Source: JBKEDC01 sp047975205
GTDB lineage: Bacteria; Bacteroidota; Bacteroidia; Bacteroidales; Prolixibacteraceae
Length of the DNA stretch: 51,115 nt
Reading direction: 5' to 3'
NCBI GenBank assembly: GCA_047975205.1
Contig: JBKEDC010000049.1
Location: forward strand, 1-51,115
Shown here: one piece after another, positions 18,007 through 26,500 of the stretch
Layout of the letters: every line of letters begins with the position of its first letter
Numbering within the stretch: the stretch's first letter is position 1
The notes under the pieces: model-generated
The model's database searches: none
The model's input: only the letters and a program-made list of their open reading frames with translations
What the model was told of the DNA's origin: nothing
Position numbers and translations under genes: made by a program

Positions 18007-18068
18007 TTTTTACAATTTGCGCAGGTTATAAACTCCATATACTTTAGCTGCTACAAAACGAAAGGTAT

Positions 18069-19031
18069 ATGAAACTCAATCCTAAGCACACATCAGGCAT
18101 TTATTGGATAGCTATAGCTGTTTGCTTTATGCCATTTATGGAGGCTGCCTACGCTTTGCTGTTAGGCGTACTGCTTTCTTTAATCGGTATTATGAAGCAA
18201 GAGAAGTTAAATCGGCTCACAGGTCTTAGCCTTCAAACTGCCATTGTGCTTATGGGATTGGGCATGAACCTGACGCAAGCTATGGAGGCATCGAGCAAAG
18301 GTTTTTTCATAACCGTTATATCGGTTATCGGCACATTGGGGCTCGGCATTGGCTTAGCTAAATTATTAAAAGTGGAAGAGAAAATAGGAGTACTTATTTC
18401 ATCGGGTACAGCCATTTGTGGAGGAAGTGCCATAGCCTCGGTTTCGCCGGTTATTAAAAGTAAGGATTACCAAGTTTCGGTTGCACTTATTGTTGTGTTT
18501 CTACTGAATGCCGTGGCTTTATTTGTATTTCCCGCTATCGGGCATCTATTGAAACTCAGTCAATCGCAGTTCGGTTATTGGGCAGCTATAGCCATTCACG
18601 ACACAAGTTCTGTTGTAGGAGCCGCCCACAGTTATGGCGAACAAGCCTTAGAAATAGCAACGGCAGTTAAACTCACGCGAGCTTTGTGGATTATTCCGGT
18701 ATCGATATGCTTTGCTTTTATTTATGAAAAGAAAGATAAAAATGGAGGAACTGAGAAAGGAAAAATAAAAATACCGTGGTTTATCGGTTTATATGTTCTT
18801 GCCATCTTAGCCAACCACTATTTCACGGGATCGGCTGTGCAAGACACCTTCATGCATTTAAATTGGCTGGGCAAACGCCTTATGGTAGTGGCTTTGTTTT
18901 TAATCGGGTCGAATATTTCTATTTCCCAATGCAAACAAGCCGGTATGAAAAGTTTTGTCCTTGGTATTTTACTATGGCTGGCAATCAGCTCACTAACTTT
19001 GATGGTAGTGTTAAAAGGTGGTTTCTGTTAA
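18069..19031 (+). CDS. YeiH/YadS-type (UPF0324) putative sulfate exporter family membrane protein
   Basis: The protein has about ten hydrophobic segments. The family-defining stretch is TAICGGSAIASVSPVIKSK, followed by IAIHDTSSVVGAAHSYG and ALxxxx-type VKLTRALWIIP. These are conserved in the UPF0324/YeiH family of inner-membrane proteins, annotated as putative sulfate exporters. Transport has not been proven for most members. At 320 residues it is full length. The upstream LysR gene probably controls it through the palindromes at 17982-18006. Confidence 0.87.
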   Translation: MKLNPKHTSGIYWIAIAVCFMPFMEAAYALLLGVLLSLIGIMKQEKLNRLTGLSLQTAIVLMGLGMNLTQAMEASSKGFFITVISVIGTLGLGIGLAKLLKVEEKIGVLISSGTAICGGSAIASVSPVIKSKDYQVSVALIVVFLLNAVALFVFPAIGHLLKLSQSQFGYWAAIAIHDTSSVVGAAHSYGEQALEIATAVKLTRALWIIPVSICFAFIYEKKDKNGGTEKGKIKIPWFIGLYVLAILANHYFTGSAVQDTFMHLNWLGKRLMVVALFLIGSNISISQCKQAGMKSFVLGILLWLAISSLTLMVVLKGGFC

Positions 19032-19069
19032 ATCACACCAAAAACACTGCCGGCGTATGAAAAAAACGA

Positions 19070-19102
19070 AAAGCCCGCTACATTGATTGTAGTGGGCTTT
19101 TT
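19070..19102. terminator. Bidirectional rho-independent terminator
   Basis: AAAGCCCGCTACA (19070-19082) pairs with TGTAGTGGGCTTT (19088-19100) with one G-T pair and a five-base loop. T and A tracts flank it on either side. It separates the convergent YeiH-type and MORN-repeat genes. Confidence 0.88.
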
Positions 19103-19122
19103 ATCTCTTCGATTCATTCGTT

Positions 19123-19584
19123 TTAAAACTCACGACTGGAAATCAACTCGCCTTTTTCGTTATAGCAGTTCCATTTCCCGATGCGCTTTCCGGCAGCATA
19201 GGTCATTTCATAAATCAACGTGCCACCATCATTCCACACTTTCCAATCGCCGTTTTTTTGTCCGACTGAATAATTTGCCAAGCCCACTTTAATACCTTGT
19301 TCATTATAAGAAATCCACTCTCCATCTTTCTCTCCTTTTTCGTAATGGCGAATCTCTTTTAATTTACCATTATCGAAAAAAGATCTCATTTCGCCATCTT
19401 TCAAACCATCTTTGAGATGAAGGCTAAATTTGGTATTTCCGTTTTCATAAGTTCCGACATACATACCGGAATAGGGTTTACCATCCCACATATACAGCCC
19501 ATTTTTTTCTTCAATTATTTGGGCTTGAACTACGCTGAGCCCTGTCCAAATCAATGTTACTAATAAGAATAATATCTTCTTCAT
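19123..19584 (-). CDS. Secreted MORN-repeat (YwqK-like) protein
   Basis: A signal peptide (MKKILFLLVTLIW...VQAQ) precedes about five MORN-type repeats of the form DGxWxxY/FxxNGxL: YVGTYENGNTKFSLH, DGEMRSFFDNGKL, DGEWISYNEQGIKV, NGDWKVWNDGGTL and IGKWNCYNEKGEL. Such proteins are often auto-annotated as YwqK-family antitoxins, but no toxin gene lies next to this one, so that name should not be taken literally. It is monocistronic, with its own promoter box and a terminator. The function is unknown. Confidence 0.75.
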   Translation of the reverse strand: MKKILFLLVTLIWTGLSVVQAQIIEEKNGLYMWDGKPYSGMYVGTYENGNTKFSLHLKDGLKDGEMRSFFDNGKLKEIRHYEKGEKDGEWISYNEQGIKVGLANYSVGQKNGDWKVWNDGGTLIYEMTYAAGKRIGKWNCYNEKGELISSREF

Positions 19585-19612
19585 CTTTAAAATTTTTAGG
19601 TGTTTAATTCTT

Positions 19613-19620
19613 CAAACCTA
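19613..19620 (-). promoter_or_regulatory. -7 box (TAGGTTTG) for the MORN-repeat gene
   Basis: The minus strand reads TAGGTTTG, matching TAnnTTTG, 29 bases before the ATG at 19584. Confidence 0.5.
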
Positions 19621-20143
19621 AAGTAATTATTTTTCCGCCCCAAACAAAAGGGTTGAATTTATTTGTATTTTAATCCTAGCGTTCTAAATATTTCTTATTT
19701 GTCGGAAAAAAGCGGCTCACAAATATTATCGGAAATGCATAATTATACTGAAAGGTATAGCTAAAAATCATTTTATACTGCATATTTTCCACTAATTCAC
19801 TCAGATATACATTTCTGCCCCATTTCTTATAAAGAATTCAGGCAAAAAACACCAATTCAAACCATTCTCTAATAATGATGCAAGCAATAAATATCAATTC
19901 AATCTATCCTAGTCGGAGAAAGAGCCCAATTAAAACAAATTCTTGCCATTACTCGTGGCATATGTATAAAATCAGTATAAATAAGTTTCAAATTCAACTG
20001 AGGGAAAATAGGACTAAGACTAACGATAACTCTCTCAAAAAAGAATAAATTTCCATTCAAAGAATAGCGTATATATCGTTTCAATATCCTCTATTCTTAA
20101 CGTTAGTTCAAAGTTCAGCTCATGGGAAGTAGCACAAAATGTT
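19621..20143. other. Gene-free AT-rich intergenic region
   Basis: No credible ORF, hairpin terminator, tRNA or known RNA is visible in this ~520-bp stretch between the divergent MORN-repeat and dut genes. It is very AT-rich with many stops in all frames. It could hold a decayed gene or an unrecognised small RNA. Confidence 0.5.
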
Positions 20144-20151
20144 TATATTTG
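20144..20151 (+). promoter_or_regulatory. -7 box (TATATTTG) for the dut operon
   Basis: TATATTTG matches TAnnTTTG and lies 61 bases before the dut ATG. No TTTG -33 element is seen at standard spacing. Confidence 0.5.
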
Positions 20152-20212
20152 AACTTGAAAGGCTGAAGCCGAAGAATATCGGGGCAATATAACTCCTGAA
20201 AAACTAAAAAGT

Positions 20213-20647
20213 ATGCAAATTAAAATCGTAAATAAATCACAGAATGAATTGCCGGCTTACGGCACTGAACAATCGGCAGGGCTAGATTTAAGAGCCAATC
20301 TAGATACCCCGGTAATATTAAAACCTTTGCAACGAGCTTTAATTCCCACAGGCTTACACATCGAACTGCCGGTGGGTCATGAAGCTCAAATCCGCCCCCG
20401 AAGCGGCTTAGCAATTAAATACGGAATCGGGGTGTTAAATTCGCCCGGGACTATTGATGCCGACTATAGAGGTGAAATTAAGGTAATTCTCGTTAATCTG
20501 TCTAATGAAGATTTTACAATTGAACATGGTGAGCGCATATGCCAGATGGTAATTGCCAAGCACGAAACAGTGAGCTGGAATGAGGTTGAAATGCTTTCTG
20601 ATTCTGAACGCGGAGCCGGCGGATTTGGTCACACAGGAAAAAAATAA
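20213..20647 (+). CDS. dut: dUTP diphosphatase (dUTPase)
   Basis: It hydrolyses dUTP to dUMP and pyrophosphate, which keeps uracil out of DNA and supplies dTMP synthesis. All five trimeric dUTPase motifs are visible: SAGLDLRA, RPRSGLAIK, GTIDADYRGEI, ERICQMVIA, and the C-terminal glycine-rich arm RGAGGFGHTG. The length of 144 residues is typical. It is the first gene of a rightward operon with the TPR lipoprotein (3-base gap), the DUF4292 protein and the EnvC-like protein. Confidence 0.97.
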   Translation: MQIKIVNKSQNELPAYGTEQSAGLDLRANLDTPVILKPLQRALIPTGLHIELPVGHEAQIRPRSGLAIKYGIGVLNSPGTIDADYRGEIKVILVNLSNEDFTIEHGERICQMVIAKHETVSWNEVEMLSDSERGAGGFGHTGKK

Positions 20648-20650
20648 ACT

Positions 20651-22420
20651 ATGGCATGGAAAAGAATAGCAATAATTCCGATTATTGCGCTAAGTATAAG
20701 TGCTTGTTCATCAACAAAAAATGCAATTAAGGTTGAGAATGATGTTCAAGCCTATGAAGAAAAACCCATTTCAGAAACTAAACTTACCAAAGAACAATTA
20801 GGTGAATTTGAATACACCTTTATTGAAGCTTTGAAACAGAAACAAACAGGCAATGCAGATGCGGCTCAGCAACTATTCTCCCGTTGTTTGGAAATCGACC
20901 CGCTATCGGCTGCCAGTATGTATGAAATGGGGAAAATTCACTACCTGAAAAAAGATTTAACCAGTGCTTCTTTGCTGTTGGAGCGTGCCATTGATATTAA
21001 CCCAAACAACAAATGGTATAAAATTACCCTAGCTCAGGTTTATCAACACATGAAAAAATATGGCGAGGCAGCCCAGTTATATTCAGAACTTTACGCACAA
21101 CAAAAAGATAAAGTGCAATACTTATACACCGAAGCTGTGCTTTGGGGAGGAGCCAAAAACTATGATAAGGCAATGGCTACCTATGATAAGTTCGCTGAAC
21201 AAACCGGAAAATATGAAGCCGTGGCCTTAGCCAAACAAGAGCTCTATCAGCAAAGCGGAGACACAGTGGGAGCTATTAAAGAGATGGAAAAGCTGAGCAA
21301 ACAATATCCTCAAAACACCACCTACTATGGTTTGTTGGCTGAGTTATATCATAGTTCGGGCAATGATGAAAAAGCCTTAGAAAATTATGACAAGGTGTTT
21401 AAAATTGATCCTAACAACGGGTTCGGTTTCATATCACTTGCCGGTTTCTATACGCAGCGAGGAGAACGGGAAAAAGGTTTCGATTACTTGAAGAAAGCAT
21501 TCAAAAGCACTCAACTGGATGCCGACACCAAAATTCAGTATTACTTATCGGAAGTAGCTAATGATAAAAGCGGTACGACTTGGACTACAGAGCAAGTTGA
21601 CGAACTGCTCAATATTCTCCATGACATGTATCCCGACGACGACCGAATGTATGCTGTTTATGCAGATCATTTTATCCGTCAAGGAAAAAATGAGGAAGCT
21701 CGGGAGGATATAAAAAAATATTTAGCTAAGAATCCGAAAACCTATGAAATGTGGTGGCAATACTTATTGCTGTCAAACGAATTAAACGATTGGCAACGCC
21801 TACTTGATGACAGTAACGATGCTTTGACTCACTTCCCAGAGCAAGCAAGTATCTACATATGGAAAGCTGTGGCAGAGTTACAACTGGAAAAATATGATGA
21901 AGCTATCGTAACGGCAAAAAAAGGTTTAACATATGCCGGCGATAATGCATTTACAAAAGAACAGTTTCAGGTGTTTATAGCAGATGCCAATTATCAACTT
22001 GGAAATATTGACAAAGCTATTGATTCCTATGCAAAAATCATTAAAAATAACCCTACCAACTATGGGGCTATGAATAACTATGCGTATTATCTATCAGAAC
22101 TCAATCGTGATTTAGATAAGGCTGAAGCTTGTGCCAACAAAGTAATTCAAGCTAACCCTACCAACGGTACTTATTTAGACACATATGCTTGGATACTTTT
22201 CAAGCAAGGCGACTATAAGCTTGCTAAGTTCTATCAAGAAACGGCTATCGAGCATATTGATTCCGACAGCGGTGTATTCTTCGAGCATTATGGTGACATC
22301 CTGTATAAATTAGGAGAAACTGACAAAGCGGTAGAACAATGGGAAAAAGCCAAAGAGAGCGGAGATACAAACAAGGTGTTAGATGAAAAGATTCGACAAA
22401 GAACTTATATCGAGGAGTAA
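20651..22420 (+). CDS. TPR-repeat lipoprotein
   Basis: The signal sequence ends in the lipobox ISACSS at about residues 17-22. The rest is an array of tetratricopeptide repeats spanning nearly the full length, for example AASMYEMGKIHYLKKDLTSA, YYGLLAELYHSSGNDEKAL, YGAMNNYAYYLSELNRDLDK and TYLDTYAWILFKQGDYKLA. TPRs mediate protein-protein contacts, so it is probably a periplasmic or outer-membrane scaffold. The dut/TPR/DUF4292/M23 order suggests a role in envelope or peptidoglycan assembly with the EnvC-like protein. The partner is not identified. Confidence 0.82.
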   Translation: MAWKRIAIIPIIALSISACSSTKNAIKVENDVQAYEEKPISETKLTKEQLGEFEYTFIEALKQKQTGNADAAQQLFSRCLEIDPLSAASMYEMGKIHYLKKDLTSASLLLERAIDINPNNKWYKITLAQVYQHMKKYGEAAQLYSELYAQQKDKVQYLYTEAVLWGGAKNYDKAMATYDKFAEQTGKYEAVALAKQELYQQSGDTVGAIKEMEKLSKQYPQNTTYYGLLAELYHSSGNDEKALENYDKVFKIDPNNGFGFISLAGFYTQRGEREKGFDYLKKAFKSTQLDADTKIQYYLSEVANDKSGTTWTTEQVDELLNILHDMYPDDDRMYAVYADHFIRQGKNEEAREDIKKYLAKNPKTYEMWWQYLLLSNELNDWQRLLDDSNDALTHFPEQASIYIWKAVAELQLEKYDEAIVTAKKGLTYAGDNAFTKEQFQVFIADANYQLGNIDKAIDSYAKIIKNNPTNYGAMNNYAYYLSELNRDLDKAEACANKVIQANPTNGTYLDTYAWILFKQGDYKLAKFYQETAIEHIDSDSGVFFEHYGDILYKLGETDKAVEQWEKAKESGDTNKVLDEKIRQRTYIEE

Positions 22421-23240
22421 GGTGGGAAATATTTCGGTTAAACAATTAGCATTAGCTCTGTTCTTTGGCTTATTGACGCTCAGCTCGTGCAAAACGACAA
22501 ACAAACTGACCGGTAAAGGCGAAGAACATATCCGTTTGAATACAAAACAGATTCTGCAAAAGGTGAAAGAGCATAATTACACTTTTGAGGGATTAAAAGT
22601 TAATAGGATAAACTGTTTGGTGGAAGCAGGAGGTAAGAAAACAAGTTTCAAAGGGGCTATGAAAGCTCAATGCGATGAATTTATTGACATCACGGCGTCA
22701 AAACTCATTCCCATTCTCCGTGCCCATTTATCATCTGATACAGTGCAAGTCATCAGCTATTTGCAAAAAGGATACTATGAGGGCGATTATGACTTAGTGG
22801 CAAATCAGTTCGGCATGCTCGTTAATTATCAGTTCATACAATCTATATTAACGGGTTCTTTCAGCGAATTAAAAGAAAATAAGTTACGAGCTTCAAGCTT
22901 CGACTGCTATATATACAATGATAATTATGTTCTCAAATGGAAAGACTACAAGGTGTTTGGAGATGGGAATGTGTTTACACAGTATGTCTATATAAACCCT
23001 TTAACTTATCAGATAGATAAGCTTTGCCTAGTATCTGTGTTAGATAAAAATACTAAACTTACGGTAAACTATTCAAATCATTTAGAAATAAGTGGACAAT
23101 GGATACCCACCAAATTAAATGTAGAGGCTCAGAAGGGAAAGACCGTGGTAAAAACGGAAATGCAATTCAGTAGAATAGAACTTAACCCCGTGTTGAACAA
23201 CAATTTTACTATCTCTAATAAATATCAGAAGTTAAATTAG
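22383..23240 (+). CDS. DUF4292 lipoprotein
   Basis: The ATG at 22383 lies inside the TPR gene (38-base overlap). The alternative GTG at 22422 would start immediately after its stop. Both lead into the lipoprotein signal ALALFFGLLTLSSC. The mature part matches the Bacteroidetes DUF4292 type (FEGLKVNRINCLVEAGGKKTSFKGAM, then LLGSFSEL-like LTGSFSELKENK). It has a beta-rich composition reminiscent of LolA/LolB-like lipid-binding folds, but I cannot confirm that fold from sequence alone. Translational coupling to the TPR gene is likely. Confidence 0.72.
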   Translation: MKRFDKELISRSKVGNISVKQLALALFFGLLTLSSCKTTNKLTGKGEEHIRLNTKQILQKVKEHNYTFEGLKVNRINCLVEAGGKKTSFKGAMKAQCDEFIDITASKLIPILRAHLSSDTVQVISYLQKGYYEGDYDLVANQFGMLVNYQFIQSILTGSFSELKENKLRASSFDCYIYNDNYVLKWKDYKVFGDGNVFTQYVYINPLTYQIDKLCLVSVLDKNTKLTVNYSNHLEISGQWIPTKLNVEAQKGKTVVKTEMQFSRIELNPVLNNNFTISNKYQKLN

Positions 23241-23254
23241 GATGATTGATTGAT

Positions 23255-24445
23255 ATGAAGCGTTTTTTGCTATTCCTTTTGGTATGTCTATTTGTTGATG
23301 GAGCTTCTGCTCAATCAATAACAGATTTGCGCACTAAAAAGTCTGAACTGACTAAGCAAATTAAGCTTCTCAACTCTTTAATACAAGAGAATAATCAGAA
23401 TAAACAAAAATCACTTGAAACCATCCAATTATTAAAATTGCAAGTGCAGGCTCACGACCAACTCATAGCCGGTGTTAATAATGAGCTCCAAATTATTGAT
23501 CAGCGAATTAATAATAACCGGATCATTGTCGATATGTTGCAAGATGATCTTTCATCGATGAGAGAGGAATATGCAGTCTTGATTCGCTTGGCTCAAGCGA
23601 ACAACAATACCTACGGCGTTCTTGTATCTCTACTCTCAGCCGATAATCTTTCACAGGCTTACCAACGATGGTCATATCTCCGACAATATGCGCAATATCG
23701 CAGCAAACAGCTAAAAGCCATTATTGCTGTGAACAATAAGGTTCAACAACATTTAAATCAGCTGAGTGAGCAAAAGAAATCAAAGCAAGAACTGATAAGT
23801 CAAAAGAATCAGGAGCTATCGACCCTCTCGAAACAAGAAATGGAACTGAATCGAACTCTTCAATCATTTGCATCTAAACAGTTGATGTTACACACAAAAG
23901 TGGACAACCAGATACGAGCAGAATCGTCTTTAAATAGTGAAATCGAACAACTTTTATCAGAGAAAGCGAAAAAAGACTTAGCCGGAAACTCTACTGTTTA
24001 TAAAAACTTCGATAGCATCAGTAAAGAGTTTGAGAATAAGAAAGGAAAATTACCATGGCCTATTTCTAATGGTATAATTACTGCTAGATTCGGCACCCAT
24101 GACCATCCGATTTTACCTAATATCACTGTGCATAATAATGGTATTGATATAACAACTGCAGCAGGTGCCCATCCTATGTCCATTTTTACCGGTGTGGTAA
24201 CTAAAGTTTTTACTGCTTCCGATAAGAGCCTAGCTGTAATTCTTCGTCACGGCACTTATCTCTCCGTATATGCCAATTTATCGGAAGTGTCAGTAAAAGT
24301 TGGCGATGAAGTGCAAAAAGGGGAGAAAATAGGAACGCTGGCTTCTAAGGATGGGGTTTCTGTACTAAAATTTCAAATTTGGAAAGAAAACACCAAGCTT
24401 AACCCTGAACAATGGATTAAAACAAACTCCGCTAAATTCCCTTAA
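23255..24445 (+). CDS. envC: EnvC-like murein hydrolase activator with degenerate LytM (M23) domain
   Basis: The ATG at 23255 is used because the in-frame upstream TTG adds only three residues. A signal peptide (FLLFLLVCLFVDGASAQ) is followed by a long coiled coil to about residue 245 (TDLRTKKSELTKQIKLLNSL and similar). A C-terminal LytM domain starts near KGKLPWPISNGIITARFG. The zinc ligands of active M23 enzymes are not all present: the HxGxD position reads NNGID and the HxH position reads YAN. This is the EnvC pattern, in which the domain activates cell-division amidases instead of cutting peptidoglycan. It converges on porE with a 15-base gap. Confidence 0.85.
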   Translation: MKRFLLFLLVCLFVDGASAQSITDLRTKKSELTKQIKLLNSLIQENNQNKQKSLETIQLLKLQVQAHDQLIAGVNNELQIIDQRINNNRIIVDMLQDDLSSMREEYAVLIRLAQANNNTYGVLVSLLSADNLSQAYQRWSYLRQYAQYRSKQLKAIIAVNNKVQQHLNQLSEQKKSKQELISQKNQELSTLSKQEMELNRTLQSFASKQLMLHTKVDNQIRAESSLNSEIEQLLSEKAKKDLAGNSTVYKNFDSISKEFENKKGKLPWPISNGIITARFGTHDHPILPNITVHNNGIDITTAAGAHPMSIFTGVVTKVFTASDKSLAVILRHGTYLSVYANLSEVSVKVGDEVQKGEKIGTLASKDGVSVLKFQIWKENTKLNPEQWIKTNSAKFP

Positions 24446-24460
24446 GAGGTATAAAATCCT

Positions 24461-26458
24461 TTACTCTCGCAGACTTTCTTGATAATTGGTTGATAGCACT
24501 CTAAATTCTGTTCGCCTATTAATTGAATTAGCTATTTCTTGCTCATTTTCACTAAGCTTATCAATGAAATCTGGGGTTAAAACATCTCCTTTTTTTAAGA
24601 AGTCATATTCTTGTGCAATCCTACTATTTACTTGTTTTGGAGAAGTCTCGCCATAACCCTTTGCCACTAGGCGATGCCCGCTAATTCCTTTACTAATCAA
24701 ATAATCCACTACCGATTGAGCTCGCTGTTGAGACAAAATAGAATTAGACTTATCGGATCCGACTTGATCCGTATGAGACATAAGCTCAATTGTTATATTT
24801 GGATTTGCATTCAATATATATATCGCAGTGTCCAGTGCTATTTTAGAATTCTCCGTTAATTCTGCAGAACCGAATTCATAATTAATATTCTCTACTGTAA
24901 TTGGTTCATCTATTGGTATTAAATAAAGATTTTCTGTAAAGCTCTCACTTTGTTTCAATCCAATAGTACTTATCCTTATTTTATCATTCAAGAAATAGTC
25001 TTTGTAGGCTGCAAATACATATTCATTTTCAGGCTTAAGTTTTATTTTAAATAAGCCATCGGCGGCTCTTATCCTAAGATCAGTGCCGTCAGTAGCTATT
25101 ACGCGTACATGTGCGCCATCAATGGTTTTTTGGGTATCTTTATTGTACACGGAACCCCTCATCTCTAGTTCCATCGGAGGGAGTTTAAAGGTATAAATAT
25201 CATCCTTTCTAGAACCTTTTCTATTAGATGTAAGTAATCCTTGAGGATATGGACTTCCTGGTAGAAAAGTCATACACAAATCATCGCCTGATGAGTTAAT
25301 AGGAATCGGCATATAAGTAACCATCCAATTACCACTAGTATCTTTGCTTGCCTTAAATATATCAAAACCACCTAGCCCGGGAGTATAATTAGTAGAAAAA
25401 TAAAGATTTCCCTGCAAATCGGTTGTTGGGAATATTTCATCGCCTGGTGTATTTATATTTTCGCCTAGATTCATAGGGCTCCCAAACTCTCCATTACTTC
25501 GAATACTCATCCATATGTCAGAGTTACCGTAGCCTCCTTTTCTATCTGAGGTAAAAAAAACCGTATCACCGGTAATCGAGAAATAAGGATGAGCGACTAT
25601 TAAACTATCAGGAGCAAAATTTAATTTTGTAGCTTGTGCAAAATTTCCTCGATTGATGTCAGAACTAAATATAGCAACCCCCATATCTTGTTCTTCACTT
25701 GCTTCACAACGAGTAAATAGTAGCATATCGCCACTTGGTGATATGCTTGCGGCACCATTATCATCAGACGTATTTATAGCTCCACTATCATTAATAAGTT
25801 CCACCTTATTCCATCGCTTGCGCTGTAAATCATAAGTGCTTTTATAGATTTGAGACAAGTATTGTCCTGTGATTCGACTAGTTGCTTTTTCTCCAAATTC
25901 ATTTTTACGCATAGAACTTAAAATGATCTCATTCCCACGCGCAGAACTGTAAAAAGCCGCATAGTCACCTTCTCGAGAATTAACTTGTTTTAAAAGCTTC
26001 AATTCATATCCGCTAGTACTATTTTGCCATATTTCAACCGAATCGCAATAAGCTAACTTAGTTTCAGCGTAATCATTTCCCGGATTCTCGGCTAGATAAG
26101 CTTCATAATATACTTTAGCTTCTTCAAACTTTTGTGCAGCACTCAACGATTCGGCAGCCAATAAATTCAGCTTTGCATCAGGATATCCTCGCCTAATTGC
26201 ATTCTTATACCATATGCCTGCACGATTATATTCTCCCAACTTTCTATAAGCCTCACCTAAATCATAAGCCATCTGCATTCTGAGGTTAGGGTCTTTAACC
26301 TTTCGATATGCTTTACGAAGATTATCTGTACTTTTATGATATTCGCCAATTTCTACGGCCTCCATACCCTTTCTATAAATTCTTTGTCCGCTACATGAAA
26401 ATAGAAAACAGGGAAAAATGAAAAATACAATTAGTTTGGAGGAAGTAGAAATGTACAT
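24461..26458 (-). CDS. porE: PorE-like T9SS lipoprotein (TPR, PD40 propeller, CRD, OmpA-like)
   Basis: The preferred start is 26458 (MYISTSS), though 26464 is possible. The lipobox FLFSC is at about residues 18-22. Domains in order are TPRs (~30-135), a PD40/WD40-like propeller (~150-430, with DNGAASISPSGDMLLFT and SDRKGGYGNSDIW), a carboxypeptidase-regulatory-like domain (~435-520), and an OmpA C-terminal domain (~535-660). The OmpA domain keeps the peptidoglycan-binding Asp and Arg (HTDQVG, SQQRAQSV) and NRRTEFRV. This exact order defines PorE of Porphyromonas gingivalis, a T9SS component that links the secretion machinery to peptidoglycan. Other OmpA/PD40 proteins share parts of it, but the four-domain order is specific. 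Confidence 0.85.
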   Translation of the reverse strand: MYISTSSKLIVFFIFPCFLFSCSGQRIYRKGMEAVEIGEYHKSTDNLRKAYRKVKDPNLRMQMAYDLGEAYRKLGEYNRAGIWYKNAIRRGYPDAKLNLLAAESLSAAQKFEEAKVYYEAYLAENPGNDYAETKLAYCDSVEIWQNSTSGYELKLLKQVNSREGDYAAFYSSARGNEIILSSMRKNEFGEKATSRITGQYLSQIYKSTYDLQRKRWNKVELINDSGAINTSDDNGAASISPSGDMLLFTRCEASEEQDMGVAIFSSDINRGNFAQATKLNFAPDSLIVAHPYFSITGDTVFFTSDRKGGYGNSDIWMSIRSNGEFGSPMNLGENINTPGDEIFPTTDLQGNLYFSTNYTPGLGGFDIFKASKDTSGNWMVTYMPIPINSSGDDLCMTFLPGSPYPQGLLTSNRKGSRKDDIYTFKLPPMELEMRGSVYNKDTQKTIDGAHVRVIATDGTDLRIRAADGLFKIKLKPENEYVFAAYKDYFLNDKIRISTIGLKQSESFTENLYLIPIDEPITVENINYEFGSAELTENSKIALDTAIYILNANPNITIELMSHTDQVGSDKSNSILSQQRAQSVVDYLISKGISGHRLVAKGYGETSPKQVNSRIAQEYDFLKKGDVLTPDFIDKLSENEQEIANSINRRTEFRVLSTNYQESLRE

Positions 26459-26500
26459 ACACAAATATTTTAAATTACGAGAACTATACCATACATCATC

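Noticed and set aside
19123..19584. Toxin-antitoxin system based on the YwqK-like name
   Set aside because: No toxin-like gene is adjacent, the protein has a signal peptide, and MORN repeats alone do not show antitoxin function.
23255..24445. Active M23 peptidoglycan endopeptidase
   Set aside because: Two of the zinc-ligand positions are Asn, so it should be an activator of the EnvC type.
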